Below are positions 32,836 to 45,487 of a stretch of DNA of 64,000 nucleotides, piece by piece. The notes under the pieces are model-generated. The model saw only the letters and a list, made by a program, of their open reading frames with translations. It was not told the origin of the DNA and searched no databases. The stretch covers positions 1,093,001-1,157,000 of the forward strand of contig JALDNG010000039.1 of NCBI GenBank assembly GCA_024349245.1, written 5' to 3'. Numbering within the stretch: the first letter of the stretch is position 1; each line of letters opens with the position of its first letter. This DNA comes from Neodontobutis hainanensis (Eukaryota > Chordata > Actinopteri > Gobiiformes > Odontobutidae). The position numbers and the translations under genes are program-made.

Positions 32836-33949
32836 AATATGGATGTATATATGGATCTACTGTGGCTCTAAACAAACGTTTAAAAATATTTTTAAGCATT
32901 AATTACCTCAGCACACTCCAGTACTGTTTAAAATCTTGATCTCGACGATCTGTGGCAATTAGTTGCTTGCCGTAAATCAATATAGTGCAAAAGGGCCAAG
33001 GCATCAGGGGGCGGGGTTACTGGAAAGGTGACCAATCACAGGAGGGTCAGTGCCACCGGTAGTTCCCGCCCCCAATCCGCCAAAAGTCTTTCTACGAGCA
33101 CGCAGAATATTTCCTCACACGGGGTAATATTGGCCTCGAGCGCTGCAGCTGATCGTCAAGCGCAGAGCAGAGACTGTTTGCGCACGCGTGTGGGTGTTTA
33201 TTACGCCTGTAGCTCTGTGTAGAGCTCGGGCTTGCTTAAATTGTGTGTGTGAAACAATAATATGCGCGTGGAGAGTTCAGATCTACACAAGTGAATTGAA
33301 ATAATTTGCTCGTGGTTATAATATTTGCGCGTGTCGACTATTGTCGTAATTCTGACGCCATAGAACTGGTCCTGTCTGTAATATTCTGAGCATCCTAAAT
33401 CACACACTCTGTAACACACTCTGCATAACACATTGCCCAAAAAACTGTGAATGAAGTGTTTTTAAGGCTGTAATACGAGAAAATTAACTCGTGATCACGA
33501 CATAACAAGACAGAAAAAATATGTGAGCCATGGTCGTTCAGGGCTTCCGTACCGCCAGGCATGCGCCGCCGCAATATACAGCCTTTACTTTCAAGCAAAT
33601 TTTTCAATGTTTTTCAATTGTTTCAATGTTTGTAATTTGTTGTTATCTGCTATTTCTTTTGGCCACATACATGATCACATTGAATGTGTTATTTCAGATC
33701 TGGTTTGTGGGGAATTTGGGGAAAAAGTTGAGACAGTTAGGGATTTACACTTTAACTGTCCAAGAAATGTGATTTTCTTTTTAGAGCACTTCATGTGTTT
33801 TCGTGCCAAGAGTAAATAAATTAAACTGCATGAAGTTTTTTTATGAACTGAGCCATCATCCCTTAGATTAGGGACGAAGTGAAGAGCACTTTAAGGTGCG
33901 TTTCAATTTGTGTTTTAGGAAAAGAATGATCAAAATGGCATTATAGTAT
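32124..33949. other. napb upstream region with AT microsatellite
   Basis: The first 170 bp upstream of the napb ATG are GC- and CTG-rich and are likely promoter and 5' UTR. A pure (AT)n run lies at about 32741-32826. A GC-richer island at 33000-33200 has CCAATCAC and CCGCCCCC words that look promoter-like, but no exon with splice sites was found beside it. The rest is unassigned. Confidence 0.45.
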
Positions 33950-34970
33950 GGAGCCCCTCTGGTCTCACTATGTCAAAAAAAAAAAATATATGTAACTAAG
34001 TCGTGGCCACGAGATACGCTAAGTCGTGGCCACGAGATAAGTAAATATGAATGAATATAAAAGGAGAATGCACAATGGAGCAGCTTTTCTCCCGAAAGCA
34101 TGCACACTAACTCTGCCACCCATAAGGCTCATACATACAGCCAAATAGAGGTACCGTGACCTAAGCCTACAACGCCCTCTGCTGACGTTTTATTGTAGGC
34201 TACACAGACATGCTTTTTTAAAATGTCAAACACTTCAATAATTAATGAACCAGTCTGCACACTACTATAGACTATCTTAAAATCATAATCAGAAATACTT
34301 TATTGATCTTTATTGATATCAATAACCCAGGGTACAATTGTTGTGTCACAGTTGATGTGCACATCAAGACATTTAAAGAAATATAAATAATAATATAAGT
34401 TGGTAAATAAACAAGTAGCCTATATACATGTAAAAAGTATAAATATATGCCATAAAATATAAATAAGAGTTATAAAGGACCATGGATATGCAGCCTACAA
34501 GATTTACATTACTGTATTAACAGAATTGAATTGATTGTGATGAACAGTAGTAAATAAATAGACACTACAGTACAGGGTCCATTTAAATAACAAAGGTTAT
34601 CGATATAAATAAAGATCAATAAAGTATTTCTGATTATGATTTTAAGATAGTCTATAGTAGTGTGCAGACTGGTTTATTAATTATTGAAGTGTTTGACATT
34701 TTGGAAAAGCATGTCTGTGTAGCCTACGATAAAACGTCAGCAGAGGGCGTTTAGGCTTAGGTCACGGTACCTCTATTTGGCTGTATGTATGAGCCTTATG
34801 GGTGGCAGAGTTAGCGTGCATGCTTTCGGGAGAAAAGCTGCTCCATTGTGCATTCTCCTTTTATATTCATTCATATTTACTTATCTCGTGGCCACGACTT
34901 AGCGTATCTCGTGGCCACGACTTAGTTACATATATATATTTTTTTGACATAGTGAGACCAGAGGGGCTCC
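33950..34970. mobile_element. 1-kb foldback element with about 370-bp inverted arms
   Basis: The arms 33950-34321 and 34595-34970 are inverted near-identical copies. They start GGAGCCCCTCTGGTCTCACT and share GCAGCTTTTCTCCCGAAAGC on the left with its complement on the right. GTAT occurs directly outside both ends (33946-33949 and 34971-34974), consistent with a 4-bp target-site duplication. Each arm carries two copies of the palindrome TCGTGGCCACGA (34001, 34024, 34886, 34909). The roughly 270-bp spacer has no coding capacity. It is a non-autonomous DNA transposon of unknown superfamily. Confidence 0.85.
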
Positions 34971-34995
34971 GTATTAAAGATGGCATGTACTGTAT

Positions 34996-35395
34996 GTATG
35001 TTGGGTGCACGTGGCAGAGTGGTTAGCACTCCTGCCTTACAGCAAGAAGGTCGTGAGTTCAAAATCCGGCCGACTCAAATATTCTCAGCTGTCTCCGATC
35101 TTTCTGTGAGGAGTCTGCATGTCCTCCACGTGTTACTGTGGGTTCTCTCCGGGTACTCCGGCTTCCTCCCACCGTCCAAAGACATGCATGTACAGGTTAA
35201 TCGGCAAATCTAAAGTGTCCCTAGTGAATGAATGTGAGAGTGAATGGTTTGTCTCTATATGTCAGCCCTGTGACTAACTGGCCACTGTCCAGGGTGTACC
35301 CCGCCTCAGTCCCAAAGCTGCTGGGATAGGCTCCAGTCACCTGTGACCCCTAACGGGACAAAGCGGTAGAAAATGAATGAATGAATGTACTGTAT
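34996..35395 (+). repeat. tRNA-derived SINE, second family, nearly full length
   Basis: The head GTGGCAGAGTGGTTAGCACT has a box A-like start. GTCGTGAGTTCAAAATCC follows as box B, then the body TCCGGGTACTCCGGCTTCC and CCAAAGACATGCATGTACAG. The 3' part GGGATAGGCTCCAGTCACCT ends in (GAAT)n. This is a very common teleost repeat. Truncated relatives are at 14236 and 56655. Confidence 0.8.
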
Positions 35396-36079
35396 GTAAA
35401 TTACATTACAACACCATTGGCCACTAGATGATAGTGCCCAAGGCAAACCATGGATTCCTCAAGGTAATGTAAGAGATACATTTTTCTTTTCATGTAAATG
35501 TTCGGAAGTGTATTCATTGTCCTTTCTGTTTTTGTTGTAGGATCTGAAGCACACCAGTCACTAACTGCTAATTGTTCTTCAGCTTTTCTTTTCGTGTCTG
35601 GGTAGGTCTCTTCCAGGTGCTCTGGGTTCCCCTACCACTTACGACATGTACAATAGTTACATGTTGTAACTACACACACACACACACGGGCCAGCACACC
35701 CCTGAAAAAGAGATTTGTAATCTCAGTAAAACTTTCCTGGAGTTAATTAATATATTGTTCTCCGTAAACGGGGGCTGAAAGATGATAAAAAGTTAATACA
35801 TTTTAGATAAGCCAATACAGATGTGCCAGTACAGACATATTATACAATTTTCATTATTGTAAATAAAATTCTAGTACTTCACACATCTTACCCTAACGAA
35901 GGCCCTTTGACTTTGATTCACCTATAAATAAAATTCACGGATGTTGAAATTTGTGGGAGTCTCTATGTAATTACATCTAAAACTTTTACACAAGTTGTAA
36001 CTTACAAGATTAGTTATAGTTTTAAACTAAATGTTGCTTATTTATTTATTTTTTTTATATATAAAAACAGGAGAACTTA
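35396..36079. other. Unassigned intergenic stretch with short CA run
   Basis: AT-rich noncoding DNA with a short (CA)n tract at about 35672-35687. No gene or clear repeat family was recognised. Confidence 0.4.
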
Positions 36080-36367
36080 TGATTTGCCTCCAAATTCTAC
36101 AAACAATACCACATAAGGACAATATGAAAGAAGGTTGGAATTCTTTGCAAATTTATAAAAAAAACAAAACAAAAGCGCATGTACGTAAGTATTCAGAGCC
36201 TTTCCCATGGGACTAAATTGAGCTTTTTCCACTGATCATACTTGATGGGAGTCCACCTGTGGTACATTCAGTTGATTGGACATGATCTGGAAAGGCACAC
36301 ACCTGTTTATAAAAAGTCCCTCCAAGACAGGATTGTATTGAGGCACAGATCTGGAGATGGGCCTTAG

Positions 36368-36562
36368 CACAAGTGGCTCAGAGGTAACGCTGTCGTCTTG
36401 TAACCAGAAGGTTGGTGGTTTGATTCCCACTCTCCTCATACTTTATACTGTCGTTGTGTCTTTGGTCTAGACACTTAACCCACCTTGTGTTCCAGCTGGA
36501 ACACTGGTGAATAGAAGCTTAATGTAAGCCGCTTTGGATAAAAGCAACAGTTAAATGAATAA
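36368..36562 (+). repeat. tRNA-derived SINE nested in the Tc1-like element
   Basis: AAGTGGCTCAGAGGTAACGC (box A region) and GGTTGGTGGTTTGATTCCC (box B) are followed by TATACTGTCGTTGTGTCTTT, CTTAACCCACC and a GCTTTGGATAAAAGC tail ending AT-rich. It belongs to the family at 29965 and 62962. Confidence 0.75.
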
Positions 36563-37036
36563 ATATAAATACAAATATATTCAGGGAGGTGATAAAGAAC
36601 CTGATGGTTGCTCTGACAGAGCTCCAGAGTGTCTCTGTGGAGAGAGGAGAACCTTCCAGAAGAACAACCATCTCTGCAGCACTTCACCAAACAGGCCTGT
36701 GTGGTAGAGTGGCGGATGGAAGCCACTCCTCAGTAAAAGGCACATGACAGCCGTCTGGAGTTTGCAAAAAGGAATCTGAAGGACTCTCAGACCATGACCA
36801 ACAAAATTCTCTGGTCTGATGAAACAAAGATTGAACTCTTTGGCTTGAATAGCAAGTGTCCTGTCTGGAGGAAACCAGGCCCTGCTCATCACCTGGCCAA
36901 TACCATCCCTACAGCGAAGCATTGTGGCAGCATCATGCCGTGGGGATGTTCTTCAGCGACAGGAACTGGGAGACTAATCAGGTTCAAAAGAAAGATGAAC
37001 GCAGCAATGCACAGAGACATTCTTGATGAAACCCTT

Positions 37037-37873
37037 TGTTAGGGTGAGACCTGGTTAGCGGCTAGATGTCAGTGAGGTACGACAAGCAATGATGATCTGG
37101 ACTCAAGAGTTGGCATAGACCTCTGTTTTTCTTTTTATTTCTCTTTCAATAAATAAATTCCAAAAGTGCTAGGTGCAATGGAGGAAGGATGAGCTCAGTT
37201 CTCTCCAGCAGTCAACTCTAAGTGGAAGTAACACAGCAACTCCTCAACAACATCTACAACAAAAACCCCTTTTGTGGAATGATTTGAAGCAGCTTAAATA
37301 CTTTCCCACTAATTGGGTAAAACCAAATCCTTCCCCCCAGGTAAGTTCCTTAACATTAGCTTTTCTAAAAACAATGTTAATCAACTCCCAAACAAATAGA
37401 CCAAACAATAAACCATATTTACAACCCAAAACAATTTACAAACTCTAAAACCAAATACTTAAGACTTCTTTAAAATCCCTTAATCAAAAACACTGTTAAG
37501 TTTCCTCCCCTCTCCCTTCTCCTGCCTTGGTCTGGCCCGGAACCTTTTTAATGTTGGTTGTTCCCCTGAGGACTCTTTTGGCCAGACACCTGGAGACAAG
37601 GAACAAAAGAGGTGAGTAAAACCAACACACAGCAACACAACCTCTACACCAAGCACACCTATTGCACATTTCTCAATTAGTTCTAATTGTTTGTTCTTAT
37701 TCCAGACCGGCAGCCATCCTCCCAAGTGCAGATCCGCAGGTGGAACCACAAAACAATCAATAAATAATTTCTTAAAACCAACTGTGTGCAATGTCCTTTA
37801 TGTGCAAATTCACGTTTGTTTAAAGTGCTGCGTGCTTCATTACAGTTTGGTAACGGACTGTCTGTTCGTTACA
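37037..37873. mobile_element. Solo LTR (837 bp) with perfect 5-bp target-site duplication
   Basis: It begins TGTTAGGGTG and ends TTCGTTACA, the TG...CA form of an LTR. It is bordered by CCCTT on both sides (37032-37036 and 37874-37878). Removing it and one CCCTT restores the transposase reading frame of the host Tc1-like element. AATAAA words lie at about 37147 and 37760. No internal retroelement genes are present, so it is what recombination between two LTRs leaves behind. The retroelement family is not identified. Confidence 0.85.
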
Positions 37874-38395
37874 CCCTTCTTCAGAGTGCTCTGGACCTCG
37901 GACTGGGGCGAAGGTTCATCTTCCAACAGGACAACGGCCCTAAGCACACAGCCAAGATAACAAAAGAGTGGCTACAAGACAACTCTGTGAATGTCCTTGA
38001 GTAGCTCAGCCAGAGCCCAGACTTGCTCCCAATTGAACATCTCTGGAGAAATCTTAAATGGTTGTGCACCCACATTCACCATCCAACCTGATGGAGTTTG
38101 AGATGTTCTGCAAAGAAGAATGGGCTGTAAATACTTATGTACATGTGCATTTTTTAGTTTGTTGTTTTTAATAACTTTTCAAAGAATTCAAACAACTTTC
38201 TTTAATTATTGCTTGTAGAATTTTGAGGCAAATAATGAATTGAATCTATTATGGAAAAAGGCTGTAACGTAACAAAATGTGGAAAAAATTTAATACTTAG
38301 GCCTATAGGTTATCTTAATATAGCTCCGTAGAAGTCTACCTCTACATCTGTGGGAAATAATTGCATCAACTCCAAGTTTTCTGTATTTATATACA

Positions 38396-38401
38396 TTTAT
38401 T
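38396..38401 (-). terminator. Lipoxygenase poly(A) signal
   Basis: Minus-strand AATAAA 171-176 bp beyond the stop codon at 38572. It lies just before the repeat-derived sequence begins, which fits a short 3' UTR. Confidence 0.55.
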
Positions 38402-38571
38402 TGACAGGGACAAAACAAAATACATTGTAACAAAAAGCAACCAATGCTGTGGTAAGTCTTTAGGAAACATTTTGAAATCAGAATGTAGCTGACAGTACTT
38501 ATAAAGAGAGTGAACAGAAAGCACAGCTGCAGTGAAAAGGAGGTCTTATACTTTAAGTTTGAAGAGCTGAT

Positions 38572-41500
38572 TTAAACAGTAATGCTGTTCTCCAGTTTCA
38601 AGGGGTTCAGGTAAGTGTAGGGCACGGGGAGCCGAGAGTTTCTTTTGGTAATGGCTTCAGAGAGGTAAGACAATTCAGCCTGAAATTTCTTCATTATCTG
38701 CTTTGGGGCAGGCTCATCGAATCGCTCCTCAGGGTAGGAGCCCAAGGGAACCTGCAAAAGACCAAAACGTAAACTAAGAACAGAAGACTCTCTGTGCCCT
38801 GTTAATGAGTGCGTTTGCATGCACTTTGAGTATCCCATTTTTGTCTTTGTGCATGTAAACACCATCTTCTGATTTCAGATACCAGGATAAGATGGTATCC
38901 TTGTTTTGAGAAACATAGATAAGCGAATAAAGTCAAGTGACACACAGCAAAACAAACTAGGAGCAAGCATCAACTTTCAAACTGCGACAAAAAGCTTTAG
39001 CCATGATTTCTTGCATGTGTTACACAGCTAGGGTGACCACCTCAAATAGTCAGAAATGTGGGACAGGTATTGTGATATGGTGGGACAGAGTCGGTAAATT
39101 AAAGATTTGATATTATAACTTGTCAACAAACTTTAAATAATGTTTCAAACATATAAAAACTGTCTTTGCACCATATATATAAAACATGCTAAAGTTCTCT
39201 TGTACACATTTACACATTTTTCCACTGACAAAAAAAGGACATTTGTTTTTATGCTTGCAGAAAATTACAGGGGCTAGCTTGTTACTGCAGTCTGCAGACC
39301 TGTATGACTGACCATGTGCACACAGTATGTATATATATATATATATATTTGTATATATATTTAAATGTAGTGAGTGAACGTACCATGTCTGTGAACTCAG
39401 ACGACAGAAGCCTTGTGAGCCCAGCAATCATGGCTGTGTATCCAACTGTGGGGAGGGCGTCCAGGACAGTCTGCAGGGTGGACTGGCCCTTAGCGGAGGG
39501 GGGAGGGGTAACCAGGAGCAGGCTGGCATTTGGAATCCAGGACAAGTAGTCAAACTGCACACAGTCACAGACTTATGAACTTCAGGATTTTTATTAGGCC
39601 CTAAAGTATTCAGAACATACTTTTGTGAATCACATGAAGAGGGAGCTGTAGAAAACTGTACACTGACCTGGCCAGAGTTAACAGCCGAGTGTTGCCCTGA
39701 CGCGTTGAAGATCACTACAGTGATGAACTTGACCAGGGCCTCCACAGTGGAGAAGCTCTCTGGGAAACCTGTAAATGAGTGGATGAGGTTAACTTCACAC
39801 TGTGGAGCAGACAGTCTACATACCTCTGTCATTAAATTGTACCAACCTGAAGCCCTGTTCCCCAGAATGCCGTGGGTGAATATATCCCTGATCCAGTCCT
39901 GCAGCTCAGAGTCTCTCTGCACCTCCCCGTCTGACGGATAGTAGTATTCCACCATGGCCCTGACAAAACTGGAGATCAGAAGAAACTGTGAGCATCTGTC
40001 AGGATCATGCATCTTTAGAGAACTGCCCCAAATAGGAACAGTGGGCTTAATTCATGAATGTTTTTGTGCAAAGCTTCTTTCAAAGTTCTTCATTGGACAA
40101 TCTCTAAGGTCTAAGTGGGATTCCTGAAACGTTCAGACAGTCCAGGCTATACAGTAGAGCCCAAACAGAGGAGGTCTACTGCTGCAGGGACAGAGGCTGG
40201 GGCAATAACTGTCAGTTGCTTAAAGCTTATAATTTTTTTTTTCATATATAAACTGTTTTTGTTTATGCACAGGCAGAGTCCATTTTAGAATGGAAAATTT
40301 TGTAGTCTACAATCATGGTTTATTTTTATTATTTGGTTGTTTTATGAAAACAGGCACTTGAATAGAAATGTCTGTGTAAGAAGCTTTATGAATGAGGCTC
40401 AATGTGCCTATATTCATATTTTACTTTTTTTTTTTTAATTCATTCATTTTTGATTGCTTTATGTAACATAATACACATGTTTCATTGTTTGTACATTTTT
40501 AAATATGACATGTGTGTAACTGCAGCATAACTCTTTGTGGTCTGTGTGGATTATCAGGGGGCAATGAACAACTAATCAACATAAAGCCAGACCCATTTTA
40601 GAAAAAGCAGTTACATTTGGTCCGGCTGTGGAAAAGGTTCACTATCCGAGATGGGGATTGTTATACTCCATATGAAACACCTGTCTTTGACATCCCTGCC
40701 CTGAATCTGAACAACTGTAGTCAGTGCAGTGTGAAAGCTGTTGCTATGGTAACAGGCTGACAGTCTGGTGAGTGGGTGGGACCTGCTGATGATGTCCCAC
40801 AGCTTCAGCCCGTCGTCTCTGTAGTAGAAGTTTGGTACAGTCTCCAGCCCTCGTGCGATGATGTTGTCTGGCAGACAGAGGGCGCTGTAGGTGAGCTCCG
40901 ACAGACTCCTCCTCATCAGCTCCACCAGTCCATCAATTCCCAGAGAGCACTGACCATTCAGGAATATAAACAGAACTCATAAGAGCAACAGCAAGGGCTT
41001 TACAAAAGAGTCAAATGTTTATTGATTAAAATCATACCGTGTCCAAAGGGCCTTTGGGTCCAAACAGAATTTTGCGTCCAGTGATGTTCTGTTGGAGAGT
41101 GTAGCGGAAGTGTGGGATCAGCAGCTGTAGCGTCAGAGAGGAGAAAAGAAGACATACTTTTACCAGTTTGTGCCAAAACAGCTGTATCCTATTTTATATC
41201 ACATTTCTCAAGACCATCACATTTTCTCAAGACCATCTGCTTTTGAGATACAAAAGATCCCACTCACAAGGACCACACAGCCATACGCCACAAAGAAAGA
41301 ACAACAAGGGCTCCAAACTTCAGGCAAATATAGGAATAGTGTGGTATCTGCAGCAATTTCTTTTTAGCTAAAGATGTACCTTATAAATGGGATGCACTGT
41401 GGGGAGGTTGCGCAGTGTCGCAACAAGAAAGACTTCTTCCAGCAGATGTGTGTTCATCAAGTGATGGACAGACTGGTGGTCCATAATATCAGCATTTTTG

Positions 41501-44500
41501 ATAAACATCTTGGCCAGGAGCCAGTCTGTCTCCAAATCACTGGGCAGAAAGATGGGGTTGTTCTCCGAGGGTTTTTGGAACAGCTAGAATTAATTTAAAA
41601 AGAAAAGATTTGTCAAATTCTTGAAGTGATTTACACATACATATACTCACCTCCATCTGAGCTGTTTATACTACGTTTATATGTACAGCTTACTCCGACT
41701 ATGCTCATAGCTCAAATAAGCATTCACAAGTGTCCAAGTTTACAGCATGAATGAGAATCAAGTATATGCATCCATTGGTCCTTAGTACTTAACAGCATTA
41801 AGCCTTAGAGAAAAGTAGCTAACATTAAACCTGACTGGTTTATACCGTTAAATTCTAATATACCCGGCTGATTTGCTCAGCTCAAGTCAGTCATTGACTT
41901 AAATATCAACGGTAACTAGTGCTGATCGATTCTGGAAAATAATTAAATTGGGATTCTTTTTAACCAAAATTGCAATTGCGATTATTTTCTTTCTGTTTTT
42001 TTTACATATCCATAATCAATAAATATGGCAATGCTTAACAGACTCGTGTTTCTTGTGGCCAGGTCTACATGTCTTTAAGAAATTAGATGTTACTTGAAAT
42101 TATATAAATGACTTGGACACACTGGATTTGGCTCATGAGTCTAGAGATTAAACTGTGCTGTTGATGTTTTGTCTCTAAAGTCGTATAAAGATTTTCTCTG
42201 ACTGATTATCTTCAAACAGCAAATAAAACTTTTTGGTGACAAAACAATGTCTTAGTTTTTCATATTTTTGTTTGTGTTACTTTGCATCTCTGTCTGAAGC
42301 AGAGTCAGACAGTTTTCGAGTTTCCACACGGACATTATTAAGTGGTGGACTGTTTTGCAGAGCGCCTGTGCTGTAGAGCCTCAGGGCTGACTGACACTCA
42401 CTCAGAGCAGCTCCGGGGAGACGCTGCACACTCACTGCCAGGGCAGAGTGGACAAGGAAAGGTGACAGCTGAAGCTAAGGTAGGAGATGGTGAAACGTTT
42501 ATTTAGCTGTTTTATTGGCGGTTTCAAAAGTCCCTTTTCACGATTTCCAGTGTGACACAAACTCCTGTTTATTAGTTTAATAATCTATAAGACTATAGGT
42601 ACTAATCAGCAAAGTCTCACAGACGGCTGCTGTAAACCTGCTCTTGTTGCTCTTAACTCAACATTAAAGCTACAGAGTGTCTAGTAATCAAAAAGCAGGA
42701 GAGGTTCCTAGGCTGCTTTTGGGGGAGAGTGGAGGTCTAGGACAAGGATGACGAGAGAAAATGAATTACTGGAGCTTTAAGGTCTTCTGGATGGGAACAT
42801 TTTGCCTTCCTCGTCAAAACAATAACGGGCAAAGACAAATGGATGAGTCAAGATTTGTGTGCTGACATTGTACCGGAATGTATAGAACCAAAACTTCCAA
42901 AAACTAAAACCGAACCAAAAGGTGACTTTTGTGTACCGTTACACCTGTACTGTTGTTTATCTCCAGGTTTTTACATCAAGCTGAAAATAAGCCACTGAAA
43001 GCTTGTGTTTTTTTCTTATTTTAATCAAACTGCATTTTTGAGTGTAGGGGGTGGGTTTGTTTGAATTGTAGAACTGAAACTGAAAGTATCGTAGAACTGA
43101 ATTTTCAACTCAGAAAAAGCAGTTCCGAAGCAAATGAATTCAATTTCAAAATATAAACTCAATTTCAATTCACTTACAAATCAATGCTTTTGGTTTCAGA
43201 TTATGCTTTTTAAATTCAGTTTTAGCATTCATTCAACTTGAGTAATTCAGATTCAGTTAGACCACTTAAAATTTATATACAACATATTCACTTTCAGTTT
43301 CTAGTGGCACAAATATCAGCCTATAGTATAGGAGTCGATCGGAGGAATACCTGTATTGCAATAGGCATCAGCTTGTTTTCTGCGTTCATATAGAACAGAC
43401 AGAGCCCAGGAGTCACATGGATAGGTGCACTGTTGTAGGTCCTTGGGGGTATTCCATCCATCTTCTTCTGGTCATAGAGGAAAATATTGCCTTTCTGTGG
43501 ATTAGAATCAAAGATGATTTTGAAAAAGAACTTGTAAAAAGCTTGTGCACAAAGGGGCTGAAATTATGTTCAGTACTCCTTACCTTCATCTCAAGCTGCA
43601 GGGAGCTACCTTGTTCCAGGAAAGGCTTCACCATCTCATCAGTGACTGGGAAATTTGGAGGAAGCTCTGAGCAGCGCTTGATCACATTTGGATTGACGCC
43701 ATTCAGAAACTGTGCTCCATAAAAGTCATCCTCTTTCCAGTGTTCTGCCACATATTCTGCAGACAGAGAATAGAGACATATGCCTCACACTGTAACATAA
43801 GAACATGAGTGCATAGAAATACTCACTCACCTGACAGCATAGTCTTCTCAAACCAAAATATTCTTTTAAGTTCTTCAAAGTTCTGCCATCTTTTATCAGA
43901 TCCAAGCATTGCCTTGAGCTTGAATTCTATCCCACTGCAGTTTGAGAGAGCACAGCGCATGATCATTTGACTGCCTTAAACCACCAGAAAGTGTGTCAAA
44001 TGTAAACTCACGTTAGCATTTTGATATGGTTGACTTCATATTTTCTGGAGTCTGAACTTTGCATCTCATTTGGAATGTCAGTCACTTCATCAAAAGCACA
44101 AGCGTAGGGCAGACCTTCCTGGTAAATCTTCCATCTGAAGATACAGACATGTCACATACCGCTTGACTCATTTTTCATGGCTACGTTTATAGTACTATAC
44201 CAAATGTGCTCTGGCTTTTGAGCTCAGCATGCTATTATGTGCTTCTAAAATGCATAACAATCACGTGACATTGTACTACTAACTTGTACTGCTTCTTTCT
44301 TTCAGTTAGTTCTCTCTCACGGTGGTCCTTCAACACAGGGTGGTCCTCTTCAAACACCTTTGTGGCTTTAACACATAAACAAATACCCTTTTAAGCATCT
44401 GCTAATATGACTGATTCCTACTATATATTACTGCTCTCAGACCTTTGGCTGCTGGGAGCTCCACCAGCTGTCCTCTGGAGATCCAGCGGTGACAGGGAAA

Positions 44501-45481
44501 CAGTAGCACCTCCCCCTCAGGACTGCCCACCTGGATCTTGGAGCAGTACCACTCATCTTCAGGGAACAGGAAGTAGGGGTCTTTGTCCACTTTGAGCAGC
44601 AACAGTCTTCCCAGAGGAGAGCTGCTTTTTATTGAGTACGTCCTTTTCTGAAAGGAAAAAAGGACTTAGAAACCACAATCTTTCCAGAGAGTTATCTTAG
44701 ATTAAAATTATACTTTGAAGTAAAACTTAAGTGGCCTTTTTTTGATCTTCCAATTCAAAGACAAAGGCAGGGCCAGATTTTTGTCCCTTTAAAGCTGGGC
44801 ATACAAAATCGACACGATTTAGTCAATCTTTGAGTAGGGCTGAATTTCAACTTTGAAACCTAAACTGGCATAATTTTAATGAAACATCCCTAAATATTTA
44901 CTGTTCAGCGGGACTCCCCACGGAGTTTGTGGTGTAAAGGCATGAAACGCGGCAAAAAGAGAACAAACACAAATGTCCATAAATAAACATAAATACTCCA
45001 AGATAAAAGGTCATATTGATTTTTGGATAAAACGTGACAAATAAACTACATCTGAGGCTTAAATATTTGAAGAAAGTAGCTAAATATTCAATGTGCAACT
45101 TTTAAGTATACATGTTGTCATAACTCTTATTTTAAAAGGAAAAAATATATATAATAACCTAAACAATAAGCATGTTAAAAAGAACTGGATTAAGAAGTTT
45201 ATATAAAATATTGACAGGTTAATAACAGAGTGAACCTCTATCCTACAGAAAATGCCCTGTTGCTGCAGCGGGCTCAGTGTTTAGCCACAGCATAACCAGC
45301 TCCACAAAGAGAGAAGGTCAGAGGTACTCACTGCCCCGGTGCTGAAGTCACAGCCCCATCGGTCCAGCTCCGTCCTGTCGCTCTGACCCTCGGTCCCTAT
45401 CAGTGTGACCGAGATGCGGTCCTTGGTCCCAGCGCACAGCATGTCCCCAGTGCTCACCTCCAGCTTGTACCCTGCCATCAT
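38572..45481 (-). CDS. Animal lipoxygenase, ALOX15B/ALOX12B/ALOXE3-like (14 coding exons, 667 aa)
   Basis: Exons: 45481-45332, 44647-44443, 44365-44284, 44134-44012, 43934-43831, 43756-43584, 43494-43351, 41583-41380, 41124-41038, 40949-40783, 39959-39847, 39768-39668, 39554-39384, 38751-38572. The 14-exon layout and 667 aa match animal ALOX genes. Lipoxygenases oxygenate polyunsaturated fatty acids to hydroperoxides. The N-terminal PLAT domain (aa 1 to about 115) starts MMAGYKLEVSTGDMLCAGT. Iron ligands are readable: His368 and His373 in HHLMNTHLL, His544 and Asn548 in SGQHSAVNSGQ, and the C-terminal carboxylate. The last residue is Val, where most family members end in Ile. LPVPYTYLNPLKLENSITV resembles the ALOX15B/E3 C-terminus. 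Whether it is a dioxygenase or a hydroperoxide isomerase, and its positional and stereo-specificity, cannot be read safely. A second ATG follows directly. Confidence 0.93.
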
Positions 45482-45487
45482 CACTCA

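Larger units (their letters stand above)
36080..38302 (+). mobile_element. Tc1-like transposon split by a SINE and a solo LTR
   Basis: Plus-strand transposase pieces at about 36580-37036 and 37874-38150 contain SDETKIELFGLNSK, then RRFIFQQDNGPKHTAK and a PIEHLW segment, so the three acidic catalytic positions (D, D, E) are still readable. An in-frame stop before the last block and two insertions (36368-36562 and 37037-37873) make it inactive. The right end carries CTGTAACGTAACAAAATGTGG, typical of this family; the outer termini are eroded. Confidence 0.88.

Noticed and set aside
36581..36922. 113-codon minus-strand open frame
   Set aside because: It is the antisense of Tc1-like transposase, which is readable on the plus strand.
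39428..40012. A single 194-codon reading frame over lipoxygenase exons 11-13
   Set aside because: It runs through introns by chance. Splitting it at GT/AG sites restores the conserved lipoxygenase sequence and phase.
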